Shown: positions 1 through 8,719, counted from the first letter of the stretch. The stretch is DNA of 64,000 nt from ATZT02 sp046048135 (GCA_046048135.1 JBJOGR010000036.1:10884-74883); one strand, 5' to 3'. Notes: a model not told the origin generated them from the letters alone. A program made the numbers and translations.

Positions 1-1
1 A

Positions 2-67
2 GCTTTAGCTGAAAGAACTAATGAAGTAAACGCTGAAGCTTTACTTGACGAGGTTCTTGCTTCTTAA
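2..67 (+). CDS. carD: CarD-family RNA polymerase-binding regulator (C-terminal fragment)
   Basis: Only the last 21 codons are in the window, running off the left edge and ending at TAA. The visible tail contains NAEALLDEVLAS, which resembles the C-terminus of mycobacterial CarD. CarD binds the RNA polymerase beta subunit and stabilises open promoter complexes. In actinobacteria carD commonly lies directly upstream of ispD, as here (13 bp gap). The call rests on this short tail plus gene order, so it is good but not certain. Confidence 0.75.
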   Translation, partial: ALAERTNEVNAEALLDEVLAS

Positions 68-80
68 CAGAAACTAACCA

Positions 81-785
81 GTGAGCTCAACAGCCAATGT
101 TTGCGTAGTAATTCCGGCTGCAGGTTTAGGTGAGCGTCTAGGACTAAATACTCCTAAAGCATTTGTAAATATAAGTAATTATTCATTATTAACATTAACC
201 ATTAAAAGGGTTCTAGAAATAGACCGAGTAGGTCACATTATTGTTGCTGTCCCAAATGAATTCAAAGACCAAGCACTGGAACATATAGATAGAGCAATTA
301 GAGAAACAGAAAGAAAAATACCATTTGACGTTGTAGCAGGTGGTGCAACCAGAACAGATTCAGTAAAAAATTCATTGTTGGCTTTAGATCCCTTAGATAC
401 TTTGGTTTTAGTTCATGATGCAGCAAGACCTTTTGTACCTAAAAAAGTATTTTTAGATGTCATAGAAAATTTGGATAATGGTTCAAAGGTAGTAATTCCA
501 GTTGTAAATGTAGTCGACACAATTAAATCTGTAGAAAATAATAAAGTGCAAAATACTTTAGATAGAACAAAACTAAAAGCAGTTCAAACTCCTCAAGGTT
601 TTGCTCGCGATGTTTTGTCAGAAATTTATGCAAATTCTGATTTAAAACCAACCACAGATGATGCAGGACTTGCTGAACTTGCCGGAATAGTTGTTTCCAC
701 AGTCGAAGGTTCTGTGGAATCATTCAAAATAACAACTGCTTTTGATTTAGATGTGGCTAAAAGTTTTTATGAAAAAGGAAAATAA
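81..785 (+). CDS. ispD: 2-C-methyl-D-erythritol 4-phosphate cytidylyltransferase
   Basis: IspD couples CTP to MEP in the third step of the non-mevalonate isoprenoid pathway, giving CDP-methylerythritol in the cytoplasm. At 234 aa it has the usual length. The nucleotide-binding loop PAAGLGERLG is at residues 12-21, with Arg19 and Lys26 in the positions used for CTP binding, and VHDAARPF lies mid-protein. The start is GTG at 81, soon after the carD stop. ispF follows after 3 bp, so the two are surely cotranscribed. Confidence 0.95.
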   Translation: MSSTANVCVVIPAAGLGERLGLNTPKAFVNISNYSLLTLTIKRVLEIDRVGHIIVAVPNEFKDQALEHIDRAIRETERKIPFDVVAGGATRTDSVKNSLLALDPLDTLVLVHDAARPFVPKKVFLDVIENLDNGSKVVIPVVNVVDTIKSVENNKVQNTLDRTKLKAVQTPQGFARDVLSEIYANSDLKPTTDDAGLAELAGIVVSTVEGSVESFKITTAFDLDVAKSFYEKGK

Positions 786-788
786 ATA

Positions 789-1253
789 ATGCACAGAATA
801 GGTGTGGGAGTAGATGTTCATCCTTTTGAAAAGGGAAGAGAACTTTATGTTGCAGGACTACTTTGGCCAAATGAAACAGGATTAGCTGGGCATTCCGATG
901 GTGATGTTGTTGCACATGCTTGTGCAGACGCATTGTTATCTGCAGCAAATTTAGGTGATTTAGGTTCAAACTTTGGAACAGATAAACCTGAATATAAAAA
1001 TGCAAGTGGTGTAAAAATAATTTCAGGTGCAGCAAAAATTGTGAAAGATGCTGGTTGGAAAATTGAAAATGTTGCGGTGCAATTAATTGGTAACAAACCT
1101 AAAATTGGTTCAAGAAGAGTTGAGGCAGAAAAAATATTGTCTGAAGCAATAGGAGCACCAGTTTCACTTGGTGCAACCACTACAGATGGTTTAGGTTTAA
1201 CGGGACGTGGCGAAGGTTTAGCTGCAATTGCTCATGCATTAATCAGTAAATAA
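789..1253 (+). CDS. ispF: 2-C-methyl-D-erythritol 2,4-cyclodiphosphate synthase
   Basis: IspF cyclises CDP-methylerythritol 2-phosphate to MEcPP with release of CMP. The protein is 154 aa, normal for this trimeric enzyme. Metal ligands are visible as Asp9 and His11 in GVDVH and His43 in the segment GHSDGDVVAH. The C-terminus TTTDGLGLTGRGEGLAA matches the CDP-binding region. It directly follows ispD. IspE is not in the window. Confidence 0.96.
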   Translation: MHRIGVGVDVHPFEKGRELYVAGLLWPNETGLAGHSDGDVVAHACADALLSAANLGDLGSNFGTDKPEYKNASGVKIISGAAKIVKDAGWKIENVAVQLIGNKPKIGSRRVEAEKILSEAIGAPVSLGATTTDGLGLTGRGEGLAAIAHALISK

Positions 1254-1298
1254 ATACAAAATTTGTCAAAAAACTAATCCATTAGAATAAAACAACTC

Positions 1299-2684
1299 AT
1301 GAAACTATACGACTCATATTCTCGTTCTTTAAGAGATTTTGTTCCATTAAAAAATGGTGAAGTTTCTATGTACCTTTGTGGAGCAACAGTTCAAGGTTCA
1401 CCACATATAGGACATATGCGATCCACAATCGTTTTTGATGTTTTGAGACGTTATTTTGAATATAAAAATTTAAAAGTTCTATTTGTTCGAAACGTTACTG
1501 ATATTGATGACAAAATTTTGCACAATGCAGGACATGAAGATATTTCTTGGTGGGAACTTGCTTCAAAATATGAAAAAGAATTCAGTGAAGCTTATGAAAG
1601 TTTAGGCAATATTGCCCCAAGTATTGAACCAAGAGCGACAGGACATATTCCGCAAATGATTGAAATGATCGAAATCTTAATAGAAAAAAATCACGCTTAC
1701 GTTTCAGAAGGTTCTGTTTGGTTTGCAGTTAAATCTTTTAAAGAATATGGAAAATTATCAGGTCAAAAAATTGAAGAAATGTTAACGGCGCAAGATTTAG
1801 ATAAAGGCAAAAAAGATCCACACGATTTTGCATTATGGAAAAAAAGTAAAGAAGGAGAACCATTTTGGAATTCACCATGGGGCAAAGGTAGACCGGGTTG
1901 GCACATTGAATGTTCTGCAATGGCAAAAAATTATTTAGGAGAAAAATTTGATATCCATGGCGGTGGATTAGATTTGCAATTTCCACATCATGAAAATGAA
2001 ATTGCTCAATCAAAAGCAAGTGGAAATGAATTTGCCAATTTCTGGGTTCATAATTATTGGGTAACCCAAAGTGGTGAGAAAATGAGCAAAAGTTTAGGAA
2101 ACTCACTTAAAGTCAAAGAAGTTTTAACTAGATTTCGTCCAATTGAAGTTCGTTTCTATTTATTGTCAGCGCATTATCGAAGCAATTTAGAATTCTCAGA
2201 TCAAACGTTATCCGAAGCCGCAACTGCTTTTTCTCGTATTGAACAGTTTGTGCAAAGAGCAAGTGAAAAAGTAAATAATAAAGAATTTAAATTACAATTT
2301 CCTCAAGAATTTATAAATGCAATTGAAGATGATTTAGCTACGCCTCTGGCAGTCTCAATTATTCATGAATATGTCACTAAGGGAAACACAGCTTTAAACA
2401 GTGATTTTTCAAATTTAATTGAAATTTTAAATGAAGTAAGAAGCATGCTTTATTTACTAGGACTAGATCCATTGTCTTCAAATTGGAGTGGTGCAGGTAG
2501 CAATCAAGAAAAAGAAGCCCTTGATAAGTTGATTTCTGAATTGCTACGGAATCGAAATGAAGCAAGAGCAAACAAAAATTTTGCCTTAGCAGATTCAATG
2601 CGAGATGCCCTAAAAAATGCAGGAATATTGATTGAAGATGGAGCAGATGGCTCTAGATGGACAATAGAAAAAGAAGTTAAATAG
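1299..2684 (+). CDS. cysS: Cysteinyl-tRNA synthetase
   Basis: Class I aminoacyl-tRNA synthetase charging tRNA-Cys. The HIGH signature is at residues 36-39 after zinc ligand Cys27, and KMSKS is at 261-265. The segment GGGLDLQFPHHENEIAQS carries the remaining zinc ligands. Length (461 aa) is normal. The mycothiol enzyme MshC is a shorter paralogue, but the full C-terminal region and the rlmB neighbour favour CysS. The 45 bp upstream contain TTGTCA (1263-1268) and TAGAAT (1283-1288), but their spacing is too short for a confident promoter. Confidence 0.95.
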   Translation: MKLYDSYSRSLRDFVPLKNGEVSMYLCGATVQGSPHIGHMRSTIVFDVLRRYFEYKNLKVLFVRNVTDIDDKILHNAGHEDISWWELASKYEKEFSEAYESLGNIAPSIEPRATGHIPQMIEMIEILIEKNHAYVSEGSVWFAVKSFKEYGKLSGQKIEEMLTAQDLDKGKKDPHDFALWKKSKEGEPFWNSPWGKGRPGWHIECSAMAKNYLGEKFDIHGGGLDLQFPHHENEIAQSKASGNEFANFWVHNYWVTQSGEKMSKSLGNSLKVKEVLTRFRPIEVRFYLLSAHYRSNLEFSDQTLSEAATAFSRIEQFVQRASEKVNNKEFKLQFPQEFINAIEDDLATPLAVSIIHEYVTKGNTALNSDFSNLIEILNEVRSMLYLLGLDPLSSNWSGAGSNQEKEALDKLISELLRNRNEARANKNFALADSMRDALKNAGILIEDGADGSRWTIEKEVK

Positions 2685-2687
2685 ATT

Positions 2688-3617
2688 ATGGCTTTTAAAA
2701 ATTCAAAGGCAAAAAAACAGGTTGGCTCTGGTGGTAAAAGAAGAAAAAGATTAAAAGGTAAAGGTCCAACACCAAAGGCCAAAGATAGAGTTGCTCACGT
2801 TAACTATCAAGCAAATAAAGGTTTTAAAAAGTCAAAACCAAAATCAACTTCAAATTCTAATCAAGAAAGAAGACCTGCTTCAGACTTTATTTTAGGAAGA
2901 AATCCAGTATTAGAAGCATTGAAAGAAAACGTGGAAGCAGTGGTTTTAAGAATTGCAAGTGGGATAGATATAGATGAAAAAGTAAGACAAATTTTGACAC
3001 TTGCTTCAAGTAAAAATATTTCAGTTTTAGAAGTAGATAGGAAAGAACTTGATCGCTTAACCAATAACATCAATCACCAAGGCGTTGCTTTAGCTGTGGC
3101 AAGTTATAAATATAAAGATTTGAAGGAAGTTCTTGCTCAAAATAAAGAAAATCCTTTATTAATTTTTCTTGACGGGGTAACAGATCCAAGAAATCTAGGA
3201 GCAGTAATTCGCTCTGCAGCCGGTTTTAATGCAACAGCTGTGGTTATTGCAGAAAGAAGAAGTGCTGGAATTACAGGTTCGGTTTGGAAAACAGCGGCTG
3301 GTGCGCTTTCTCACGTGCCAGTTTGTCAAGTAGTAAATATAACTAGGACAATTACTGAATTAAAAGAAAAAGGATTTTTTGCGATTGCTTTAGATGGCGA
3401 TGGTGAAACTTCTTTAGAAAAAGTCGACCCCGATTTTGCTTCCAAACCATTGATAGTTGTCATTGGCGCAGAAGGCAAAGGGGTTTCTCGACTAGTTGCT
3501 CAAACTTGTGACTTAAGAGTCAAAATAAAGATGAGTAAAAAAATAGAATCTCTCAATGCTGCCGTAGCAACAGGTGTGGCACTTTATTCATTAACGCTAT
3601 CGCGTAAACTCGATTAG
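2688..3617 (+). CDS. rlmB: 23S rRNA (guanosine 2'-O)-methyltransferase, RlmB/TrmH family
   Basis: SPOUT-class methyltransferase expected to 2'-O-methylate a conserved guanosine in the 23S rRNA P loop. The first ~65 residues are a Lys/Arg-rich basic tail typical of the actinobacterial version. The substrate-binding domain starts near FILGRNPVLEAL, and the C-terminal knotted domain shows LDGVTDPRNLGAVIRSA and VIGAEGKGVS. It starts 3 bp after cysS, the usual cysS-rlmB pair. Confidence 0.93.
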   Translation: MAFKNSKAKKQVGSGGKRRKRLKGKGPTPKAKDRVAHVNYQANKGFKKSKPKSTSNSNQERRPASDFILGRNPVLEALKENVEAVVLRIASGIDIDEKVRQILTLASSKNISVLEVDRKELDRLTNNINHQGVALAVASYKYKDLKEVLAQNKENPLLIFLDGVTDPRNLGAVIRSAAGFNATAVVIAERRSAGITGSVWKTAAGALSHVPVCQVVNITRTITELKEKGFFAIALDGDGETSLEKVDPDFASKPLIVVIGAEGKGVSRLVAQTCDLRVKIKMSKKIESLNAAVATGVALYSLTLSRKLD

Positions 3618-3621
3618 TCTA

Positions 3622-3637
3622 AAGATTTTTAAATCTT
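3622..3637 (+). other. Short palindrome abutting the tRNA-Thr 5' end
   Basis: AAGATTT and AAATCTT flank two T residues, and the 3' arm ends exactly one base before the tRNA begins. In RNA the loop would open to about four bases. It could be a weak rlmB terminator or a structure affecting 5' processing of the tRNA. Role not demonstrated. Confidence 0.35.
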
Positions 3638-3713
3638 GCCGATGTGGCGCAACTGGTAGCGCACCCGACTTGTAATCGGGCGGTTAGGGGTTCAAGTCCC
3701 CTCATCGGCTCCA
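3638..3713 (+). tRNA. tRNA-Thr (anticodon UGU), 3' CCA encoded
   Basis: A complete cloverleaf can be folded by hand. Acceptor arms are GCCGATG (3638-3644) and CATCGGC (3703-3709). The anticodon stem is CCCGA/TCGGG around a 7-nt loop with TGT at 3671-3673. The T loop is GGTTCAAGTCC. The discriminator is T3710 and CCA is encoded at 3711-3713. TGT reads ACA/ACG-type threonine codons. The last 12 bases overlap the 3' end of the convergent EamA transporter gene. Confidence 0.95.
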
Positions 3714-4610
3714 AATACTAGTTATTTTAATTCCCTGCACTTTTGCAACGCCAAACAAAATTAACAAAGCACCAATTGGTTGATACCAATGAAGAGATTC
3801 TTTTAAAATAAAAAATCCAGCAATTGTTGAAATAATTGGAGTTGCATAAGTAATTGTTGCTGCAGCTAAACTTCCAACATCTCTTAAAATTTTGTAAACT
3901 AACGGAAAAGCAAAACCGGTCGAAAAAATTCCTAAAAAGAAAATAGATAAAAGATTAAGATTATTAATTTCCTCAACACGTGGACTAAAAATTAAACAAA
4001 GTATAAAAAGTTGGAATGCAGAAGAAGTAAGTTGCGCTCCAATAAATGATGATGGTGAAAGATTCAAAATAGTTACTTTTGCGCGAGTATAAATTACTGC
4101 CGCTCCATAACATGCAGTTGCGATTAAAACTGCAAGTAAACCAATTAAATCACTTTCTGCACTGGAGCCTTCCCAAATACCTAGAAGTATTAAAACTCCT
4201 GCAAAGCCAATCAAAATTCCAATGTATTCATTTCTCGTAATTTTTTCAGCAGGAATAAACATGATTGCAAAAAGTGCAGTCCATAAAGGAGTAGCCGCAT
4301 TTCCAATACCAGCTAATACTGAACTGACATGAGTTTCACCAAAAGCGATTAAAGCAAATGGTGCGGTGTGCTGAAAAAAACCAGCTATGTTTGCTCTGAT
4401 CCAAGCTGTTTTTGTTTTAGGTAATTTTTGCTTTAAAAAAAGTAAAATAATTAAAACAGTAATTGCACCAAGCCCTACTCGACCAAAAGCTACTTGCAAA
4501 GCCGATAGGCCATTTAAAGCAATTTTTATAAATAGAAAAGATAAACCCCAAACAATACTTAAAAAAATCCAAGAGGGTAACCAAGTATTTAAAGGTGGTT
4601 TTTGTGACAT
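3702..4610 (-). CDS. EamA/DMT-superfamily transporter
   Basis: A 302-aa inner-membrane protein with about ten hydrophobic segments in two repeated halves, the layout of EamA (drug/metabolite transporter) permeases. The substrate cannot be told from sequence; members move amino acids, nucleobases or other metabolites. The start ATG is at 4610-4608. The 3' end is unusual: its TGA stop (3704-3702) lies within the acceptor arm of the convergent tRNA-Thr gene. Confidence 0.85.
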   Translation of the reverse strand: MSQKPPLNTWLPSWIFLSIVWGLSFLFIKIALNGLSALQVAFGRVGLGAITVLIILLFLKQKLPKTKTAWIRANIAGFFQHTAPFALIAFGETHVSSVLAGIGNAATPLWTALFAIMFIPAEKITRNEYIGILIGFAGVLILLGIWEGSSAESDLIGLLAVLIATACYGAAVIYTRAKVTILNLSPSSFIGAQLTSSAFQLFILCLIFSPRVEEINNLNLLSIFFLGIFSTGFAFPLVYKILRDVGSLAAATITYATPIISTIAGFFILKESLHWYQPIGALLILFGVAKVQGIKITSIWSR

Positions 4611-4651
4611 GAGTTTTCTATTCTGTCACATCAATAACACCCGAGTCACAT
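4603..4651. promoter_or_regulatory. Three TGTGAC/GTCACAT repeats in a divergent promoter region
   Basis: GTCACAT occurs at 4625-4631 and 4645-4651, exactly 20 bp (two helical turns) apart. The inverted copy TGTGACAT is at 4603-4610 over the transporter start codon. The 191-bp gap between the transporter (minus) and the DUF3263 gene (plus) holds no gene. The phased repeats look like a regulator binding site, but the regulator is unknown. Confidence 0.35.
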
Positions 4652-4801
4652 AGTTAACGCCTATAACTAGCAAATGTTAAACAAGTGATTAATCCGACAC
4701 GACCAAACGCGTAATCACATACTTTTACCTGATTTATTAAATACGATAGGGAAGGCTTAAAAATTTAATAAGAAAAAGACTTTTAGGAGAATATTTAAAT
4801 A

Positions 4802-5089
4802 ATGGATGCCGCATCACTTTCCCCCGGCAATAACGATTTTGAACTAACACCAAGAGATAAAGAAATTTTAGAATTCGAACGCCAATGGTGGAAATATTCA
4901 GGAGCTAAAGAACAAGCAATAAGAGAACTATTTGGAATGAGCGCAACTCGTTATTACCAAGTGCTTAACGCTTTAGTTGATCATCCAGGGGCAATGAGCT
5001 TTGATCCAATGTTGATTAAAAGATTGCAAAGAATGCGAAATGCTAGAGCAAGAAATAGATCTGCCAGAAAACTTGGTATTCAACTTTAA
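4802..5089 (+). CDS. DUF3263 family protein
   Basis: A 95-aa protein matching the small actinobacterial DUF3263 family in the pattern LTPRDKEILEFERQWWKYSGAKEQAIRE followed by SATRYYQVLN. The centre reads like a helix-turn-helix (FGMSATRYYQVLNALVD), so DNA binding is plausible but unproven. The C-terminus is Arg-rich. ATG at 4802 has a Shine-Dalgarno AGGAGA at 4785-4790. It heads a run with the cold-shock-domain and DUF47 genes. Confidence 0.8.
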   Translation: MDAASLSPGNNDFELTPRDKEILEFERQWWKYSGAKEQAIRELFGMSATRYYQVLNALVDHPGAMSFDPMLIKRLQRMRNARARNRSARKLGIQL

Positions 5090-5115
5090 TTCTTAAGAAA
5101 CGAGTTAAGCACTAA

Positions 5116-5325
5116 ATGCCAAAGGGCACAGTTATGTGGTTCAACTCTGAAAAAGGTTACGGTTACATTAAAGCAGTCGATGGCTCTCAAATATTTGTTA
5201 GAGAAAGTGCAATTCAGGTAGACGGTTTAAGAACTCTTAAACCTGGCGATAAAGTCAGTTTCGAATTAGACTTAGATTCCGATCAACGCGGCCCCCAGGC
5301 TTCCAAGGTAGTTCAATTGAATTAG
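5116..5325 (+). CDS. Cold-shock-domain protein (variant RNP motifs)
   Basis: A 69-aa single cold-shock domain, an OB fold binding single-stranded RNA or DNA. It opens GTVMWFNSEKGYGYI, where typical Csp proteins have KGFGFI, and its second motif is IFVRESAI where VFVHxSAI is usual. The usual His is therefore Arg and two Phe are Tyr. The core remains aromatic, so nucleic-acid binding is probably kept. No clear ribosome-binding site precedes the ATG. It lies between DUF3263 and DUF47 genes. Confidence 0.88.
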   Translation: MPKGTVMWFNSEKGYGYIKAVDGSQIFVRESAIQVDGLRTLKPGDKVSFELDLDSDQRGPQASKVVQLN

Positions 5326-5333
5326 GGAGTTTC

Positions 5334-5936
5334 ATGAAATCAAAGGATGCTAAATCCTTAATTCAAGATTTTTATATTCCACTGGCTCAAGAATTAGTTA
5401 AAGCCTCTGATTTTATAATTGACATTGTTAACACTCCGAAAGAAAGTAGAGCCGAGTTATCTCGAAGAGTCAGCGAAATTGAAAATCAAGCTGACAAATT
5501 TTTAGTAAAAATTGTAAAGAAAATAAGTAAAGTAGATTCATCTGTAGAAATAAGAGATCAGTTTTTAGATCTTGCAAATTATTTAGATGATGCAATTGAT
5601 TCATTGGAAGAGGCTTCAGATTTAACTATTTTGCACAATGTAGGAGAATTCCCTCAAGGTACAAATGATCTAGTTCAAGCTGTAAAAAATTTAGCTGAAA
5701 TTACTCTAATGAATTTAAATTTAATTGGGGATGAAGAAAAAATGGATCAATATTTTGCACTAGCAAACAAAATTGAAGACGATGGGGACAGAATACATAG
5801 ACGAATCACTGCTCTATTATTTAATGGTTCTTATGAAGCAATAGATGTTTTACGCATAGTTGGGATAATAAATTTATTTGAAGATTCCTTAGACGATATG
5901 GCTAGAGTTGCTAGATCAGCAAATTCTCTAACCTAA
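5334..5936 (+). CDS. DUF47 (PhoU-like) family protein
   Basis: A 200-aa, all-helical protein resembling the DUF47 family, distant relatives of PhoU that usually accompany Pit-type low-affinity phosphate permeases. Acidic metal-binding-type stretches are visible: DQFLDLANYLDDAIDSLEEASD and KIEDDGDRIHR. ATG follows a GGGAG ribosome-binding site 8 bp after the cold-shock gene. No pit permease is adjacent, so its partner must be elsewhere or its role differs. Confidence 0.8.
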   Translation: MKSKDAKSLIQDFYIPLAQELVKASDFIIDIVNTPKESRAELSRRVSEIENQADKFLVKIVKKISKVDSSVEIRDQFLDLANYLDDAIDSLEEASDLTILHNVGEFPQGTNDLVQAVKNLAEITLMNLNLIGDEEKMDQYFALANKIEDDGDRIHRRITALLFNGSYEAIDVLRIVGIINLFEDSLDDMARVARSANSLT

Positions 5937-5943
5937 GTTTAAA

Positions 5944-8700
5944 TCAACCAGTATTTCTTAGGCCTGTAGCAATTCCATTTATAGTTAATAACAAAGTTCT
6001 TCTCAATAAAGGATCAATATCATCATTAACTTGATTTAAATCTCTCACTTTTTTCAAAAGTGAAACTTGTAAATATTGCAACGGTAAAAGGTAGGTATCT
6101 CTAATTTGCAATGTCTTTTTTAATGATTGTTGATTTTCTAATATTTCAGTTTCTCCAGTTATCCAAAGAATTTGTTTTTTAGTTTCCTCATACTCTTCTT
6201 TAACTTTGTCAAACATGTGATGAAATTCTTGTGGAACTAATTCATTAACATAATGTTGCGCAATTTTCATATCAGCTTTTGCAACAGTCATTTCAACATT
6301 ACTTATAAAGTTTTTGAAGAAAGCCCAATTCTTAGACATATGACGCAAAGTTTCTTCAAACCCTTCACTTCGAGCAGTTTTAATTCCTGTGCCAACTCCA
6401 AACCAACCAGGAATAATTTGACGAGACTGAGTCCAACCAAACACCCATGGAATAGCTCTTAACGATTCAATACCTGCATTTGCTTGTCTTTTTGCAGGCC
6501 TTGATCCAAGGTGAAGATCTGCTAATTGTTCAACAGGAGTAGAAAGTGCAAAATAATTTGCTAAATCAGGATCTTTAGTAAGTGAATTATATTTTTCTTG
6601 AGCTGAAAGACTAATTTTATTCATTACTTGATCCCATTGATCTAAATCTGATTGATTAACTCTGGAGGCAGCATGCAATAAAGTTGCCTCAAGCGTTGCT
6701 GCAACTAATAATTCTAAATTTTCTTTTGCTAATTGTGGAAGTAAGTATTTATCACTTATAACTTCACCTTGCTCTGTTAATTTCATTTCGCCATCGACTA
6801 CACCCCATGGCATAGCTAAAATTGCATCGTGAGTTGGTCCACCACCTCTTCCAACTGTTCCACCACGGCCATGAAAAATTCTTAATCTAACTCCATGTTT
6901 TAATGCAACGTCTCTTAATTTTCTTTGGGCAAGTTGAATTTCCCATTGACTAGTTGTGATTCCTGCATCCTTATTTGAATCCGAATAACCAAGCATTACT
7001 TCTTGCAAATTATTTCTTAAAGAAACTAGAACTCTATAAGAAGGAGTAGATAAAAGTGTTTCTAAAATATCTCCTGCATTTCTTAATTCATCAACAGTTT
7101 CTAATAATGGAACAAAATTAATTTTGGCAATTCTTGCCCCTAAATCAACTAATCCATTTTCTTTGGCAAGTAATACTGCAGCCATTAAGTCATCTGGTCC
7201 TTTAGTCATTGACACAATGTAGGTATCAATTACCTCATCTCCATATTGCAAAAGAGCTTGATTAATTGCTCCAAAAGTTGAATAAGTTCTAATATGTTCT
7301 GGATCTGTTAAAGCAGTTGGTGTTGTGCCAAGTGGAGTAGCAGCTAAAGGTCTTGGTGAATCTAATTCTTGGGCAAGTAATTCAAATCTTTCTGCCTTTT
7401 TTAAAGACAAATACGGTTTATCAATTAATTTTGCTCGATCAATTAAGGGAGCCAGTGCTTCATGATGTTTTTCTGAGTGTTCTCTGACATCTAATTTGGC
7501 TAGTTGTAAACCGATTGCAGAAGCAGTTCTTATTGCTTTTCCAAGAATTCCGTTTGCAATTAATTCACTTTTTTCATTATTTAAAGCATCATAAAGTTGC
7601 GTTAAATCATTGATGAATTCTTTTTGGCTTGCATAGTCAACACCTTCAACATGTGCAGTTTTATTTGCAAATCTTTGTCTAGTTTTTTCTAATCTATGAC
7701 TTATTACGGAAAGCTTTAATCTGTAAGGTTCTTCTGCATTAATTCTTTTCATTCTTGAATCAAGATCTGTCAAAGTTGTTAGATCTTTTTCCACAAAATT
7801 CCATAATTCATCATCGGCTGGAGAAATTCGATCAGAAATTGATAAATCTTCAGCCAAACGTTTAATAATTTTCTGCAAATCTCGAATGGCATGTCCTCTT
7901 TGAAGAGTTAAGACATTAGTTGTTACTTCAGGGGTAACAAATGGGTTTCCATCACGATCACCACCTATCCAAGATCCAAATTCCAAAGGAGTATCTGTGG
8001 GATTTAAAACTTGATCCACATTCAATTCTTTTGCTACACGGTTTAATTCTTGTAATACTTCAGGTAAAGCACCAAGGGCTGCATCATCTAAATAGTTCAT
8101 GGCATTTCTTGCTTCGTCCAACACTTCAGGACGTTCAAGTCTTAATTCATCGGTTTGCCAAAGTAGATCAATTATTTCTGAGAATTGATCATCTGTAACT
8201 GTGGTAATTGATGTATTTGAATATTTTTCATTTAATAATTCAGCAATTCTTTTTAATTTTAAAAGCACACTTCTTCTTGACGCTTCTGTTGGATGTGCAG
8301 TAAAAACTGGTCTAACATGTAAATTTTTAAAAGCATCTGCCACGGTGTTTGGATCAATATCAGAATTTTTAATTTTTTCTGCCATTTGCGATAGCCAACT
8401 ACCATTAAGTTGTTTTTCAGTTGCTCTATCTTTTGATCTAAAAAATTGTTCTGTGATGTTTGCTAAATGAAAGTAAACACTAAATGCCCTGGCTAATTTG
8501 ATAGCAGAATCTAAATCAATTCGAGCAAGAATTTGAGCAACTTCCAATGGGTTATCTTTAGATAAAACTCTAATTTTTTCAACTAATTCAAATAGTTGAT
8601 TACCTTCTTGTCTAGTTAAAGATTGTCCAAGTAAAACTCCCAGATGATGAATCTCGGAGCGCATCAGCGCATAAGAATCTTGGGAAGTGTTTTCAGGCAT
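5944..8700 (-). CDS. ppc: Phosphoenolpyruvate carboxylase
   Basis: Ppc carboxylates PEP with bicarbonate to oxaloacetate, replenishing the TCA cycle. At 918 aa it is full length. Catalytic segments are intact: VFTAHPTEASRR with His136, GSWIGGDRDGNPFVTPEV, MLGYSDSNKDAG, FHGRGGTVGRGGGPTHDAI and LTEQGEVISDKY. The C-terminus ends RNTG, the classic Ppc tail. It is convergent with the DUF47 gene (7 bp gap). Confidence 0.98.
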   Translation of the reverse strand: MPENTSQDSYALMRSEIHHLGVLLGQSLTRQEGNQLFELVEKIRVLSKDNPLEVAQILARIDLDSAIKLARAFSVYFHLANITEQFFRSKDRATEKQLNGSWLSQMAEKIKNSDIDPNTVADAFKNLHVRPVFTAHPTEASRRSVLLKLKRIAELLNEKYSNTSITTVTDDQFSEIIDLLWQTDELRLERPEVLDEARNAMNYLDDAALGALPEVLQELNRVAKELNVDQVLNPTDTPLEFGSWIGGDRDGNPFVTPEVTTNVLTLQRGHAIRDLQKIIKRLAEDLSISDRISPADDELWNFVEKDLTTLTDLDSRMKRINAEEPYRLKLSVISHRLEKTRQRFANKTAHVEGVDYASQKEFINDLTQLYDALNNEKSELIANGILGKAIRTASAIGLQLAKLDVREHSEKHHEALAPLIDRAKLIDKPYLSLKKAERFELLAQELDSPRPLAATPLGTTPTALTDPEHIRTYSTFGAINQALLQYGDEVIDTYIVSMTKGPDDLMAAVLLAKENGLVDLGARIAKINFVPLLETVDELRNAGDILETLLSTPSYRVLVSLRNNLQEVMLGYSDSNKDAGITTSQWEIQLAQRKLRDVALKHGVRLRIFHGRGGTVGRGGGPTHDAILAMPWGVVDGEMKLTEQGEVISDKYLLPQLAKENLELLVAATLEATLLHAASRVNQSDLDQWDQVMNKISLSAQEKYNSLTKDPDLANYFALSTPVEQLADLHLGSRPAKRQANAGIESLRAIPWVFGWTQSRQIIPGWFGVGTGIKTARSEGFEETLRHMSKNWAFFKNFISNVEMTVAKADMKIAQHYVNELVPQEFHHMFDKVKEEYEETKKQILWITGETEILENQQSLKKTLQIRDTYLLPLQYLQVSLLKKVRDLNQVNDDIDPLLRRTLLLTINGIATGLRNTG

Positions 8701-8719
8701 AAGTTAATTCTAATCAGTT

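Noticed and set aside
845..1180. Open frame on the minus strand across ispF (111 codons)
   Set aside because: It lies wholly opposite a clearly real gene and its protein has no recognisable pattern; antisense frames are expected in this codon usage.
1254..1298. T-box leader before cysS
   Set aside because: The gap is only 45 bp, far too short for a T-box.
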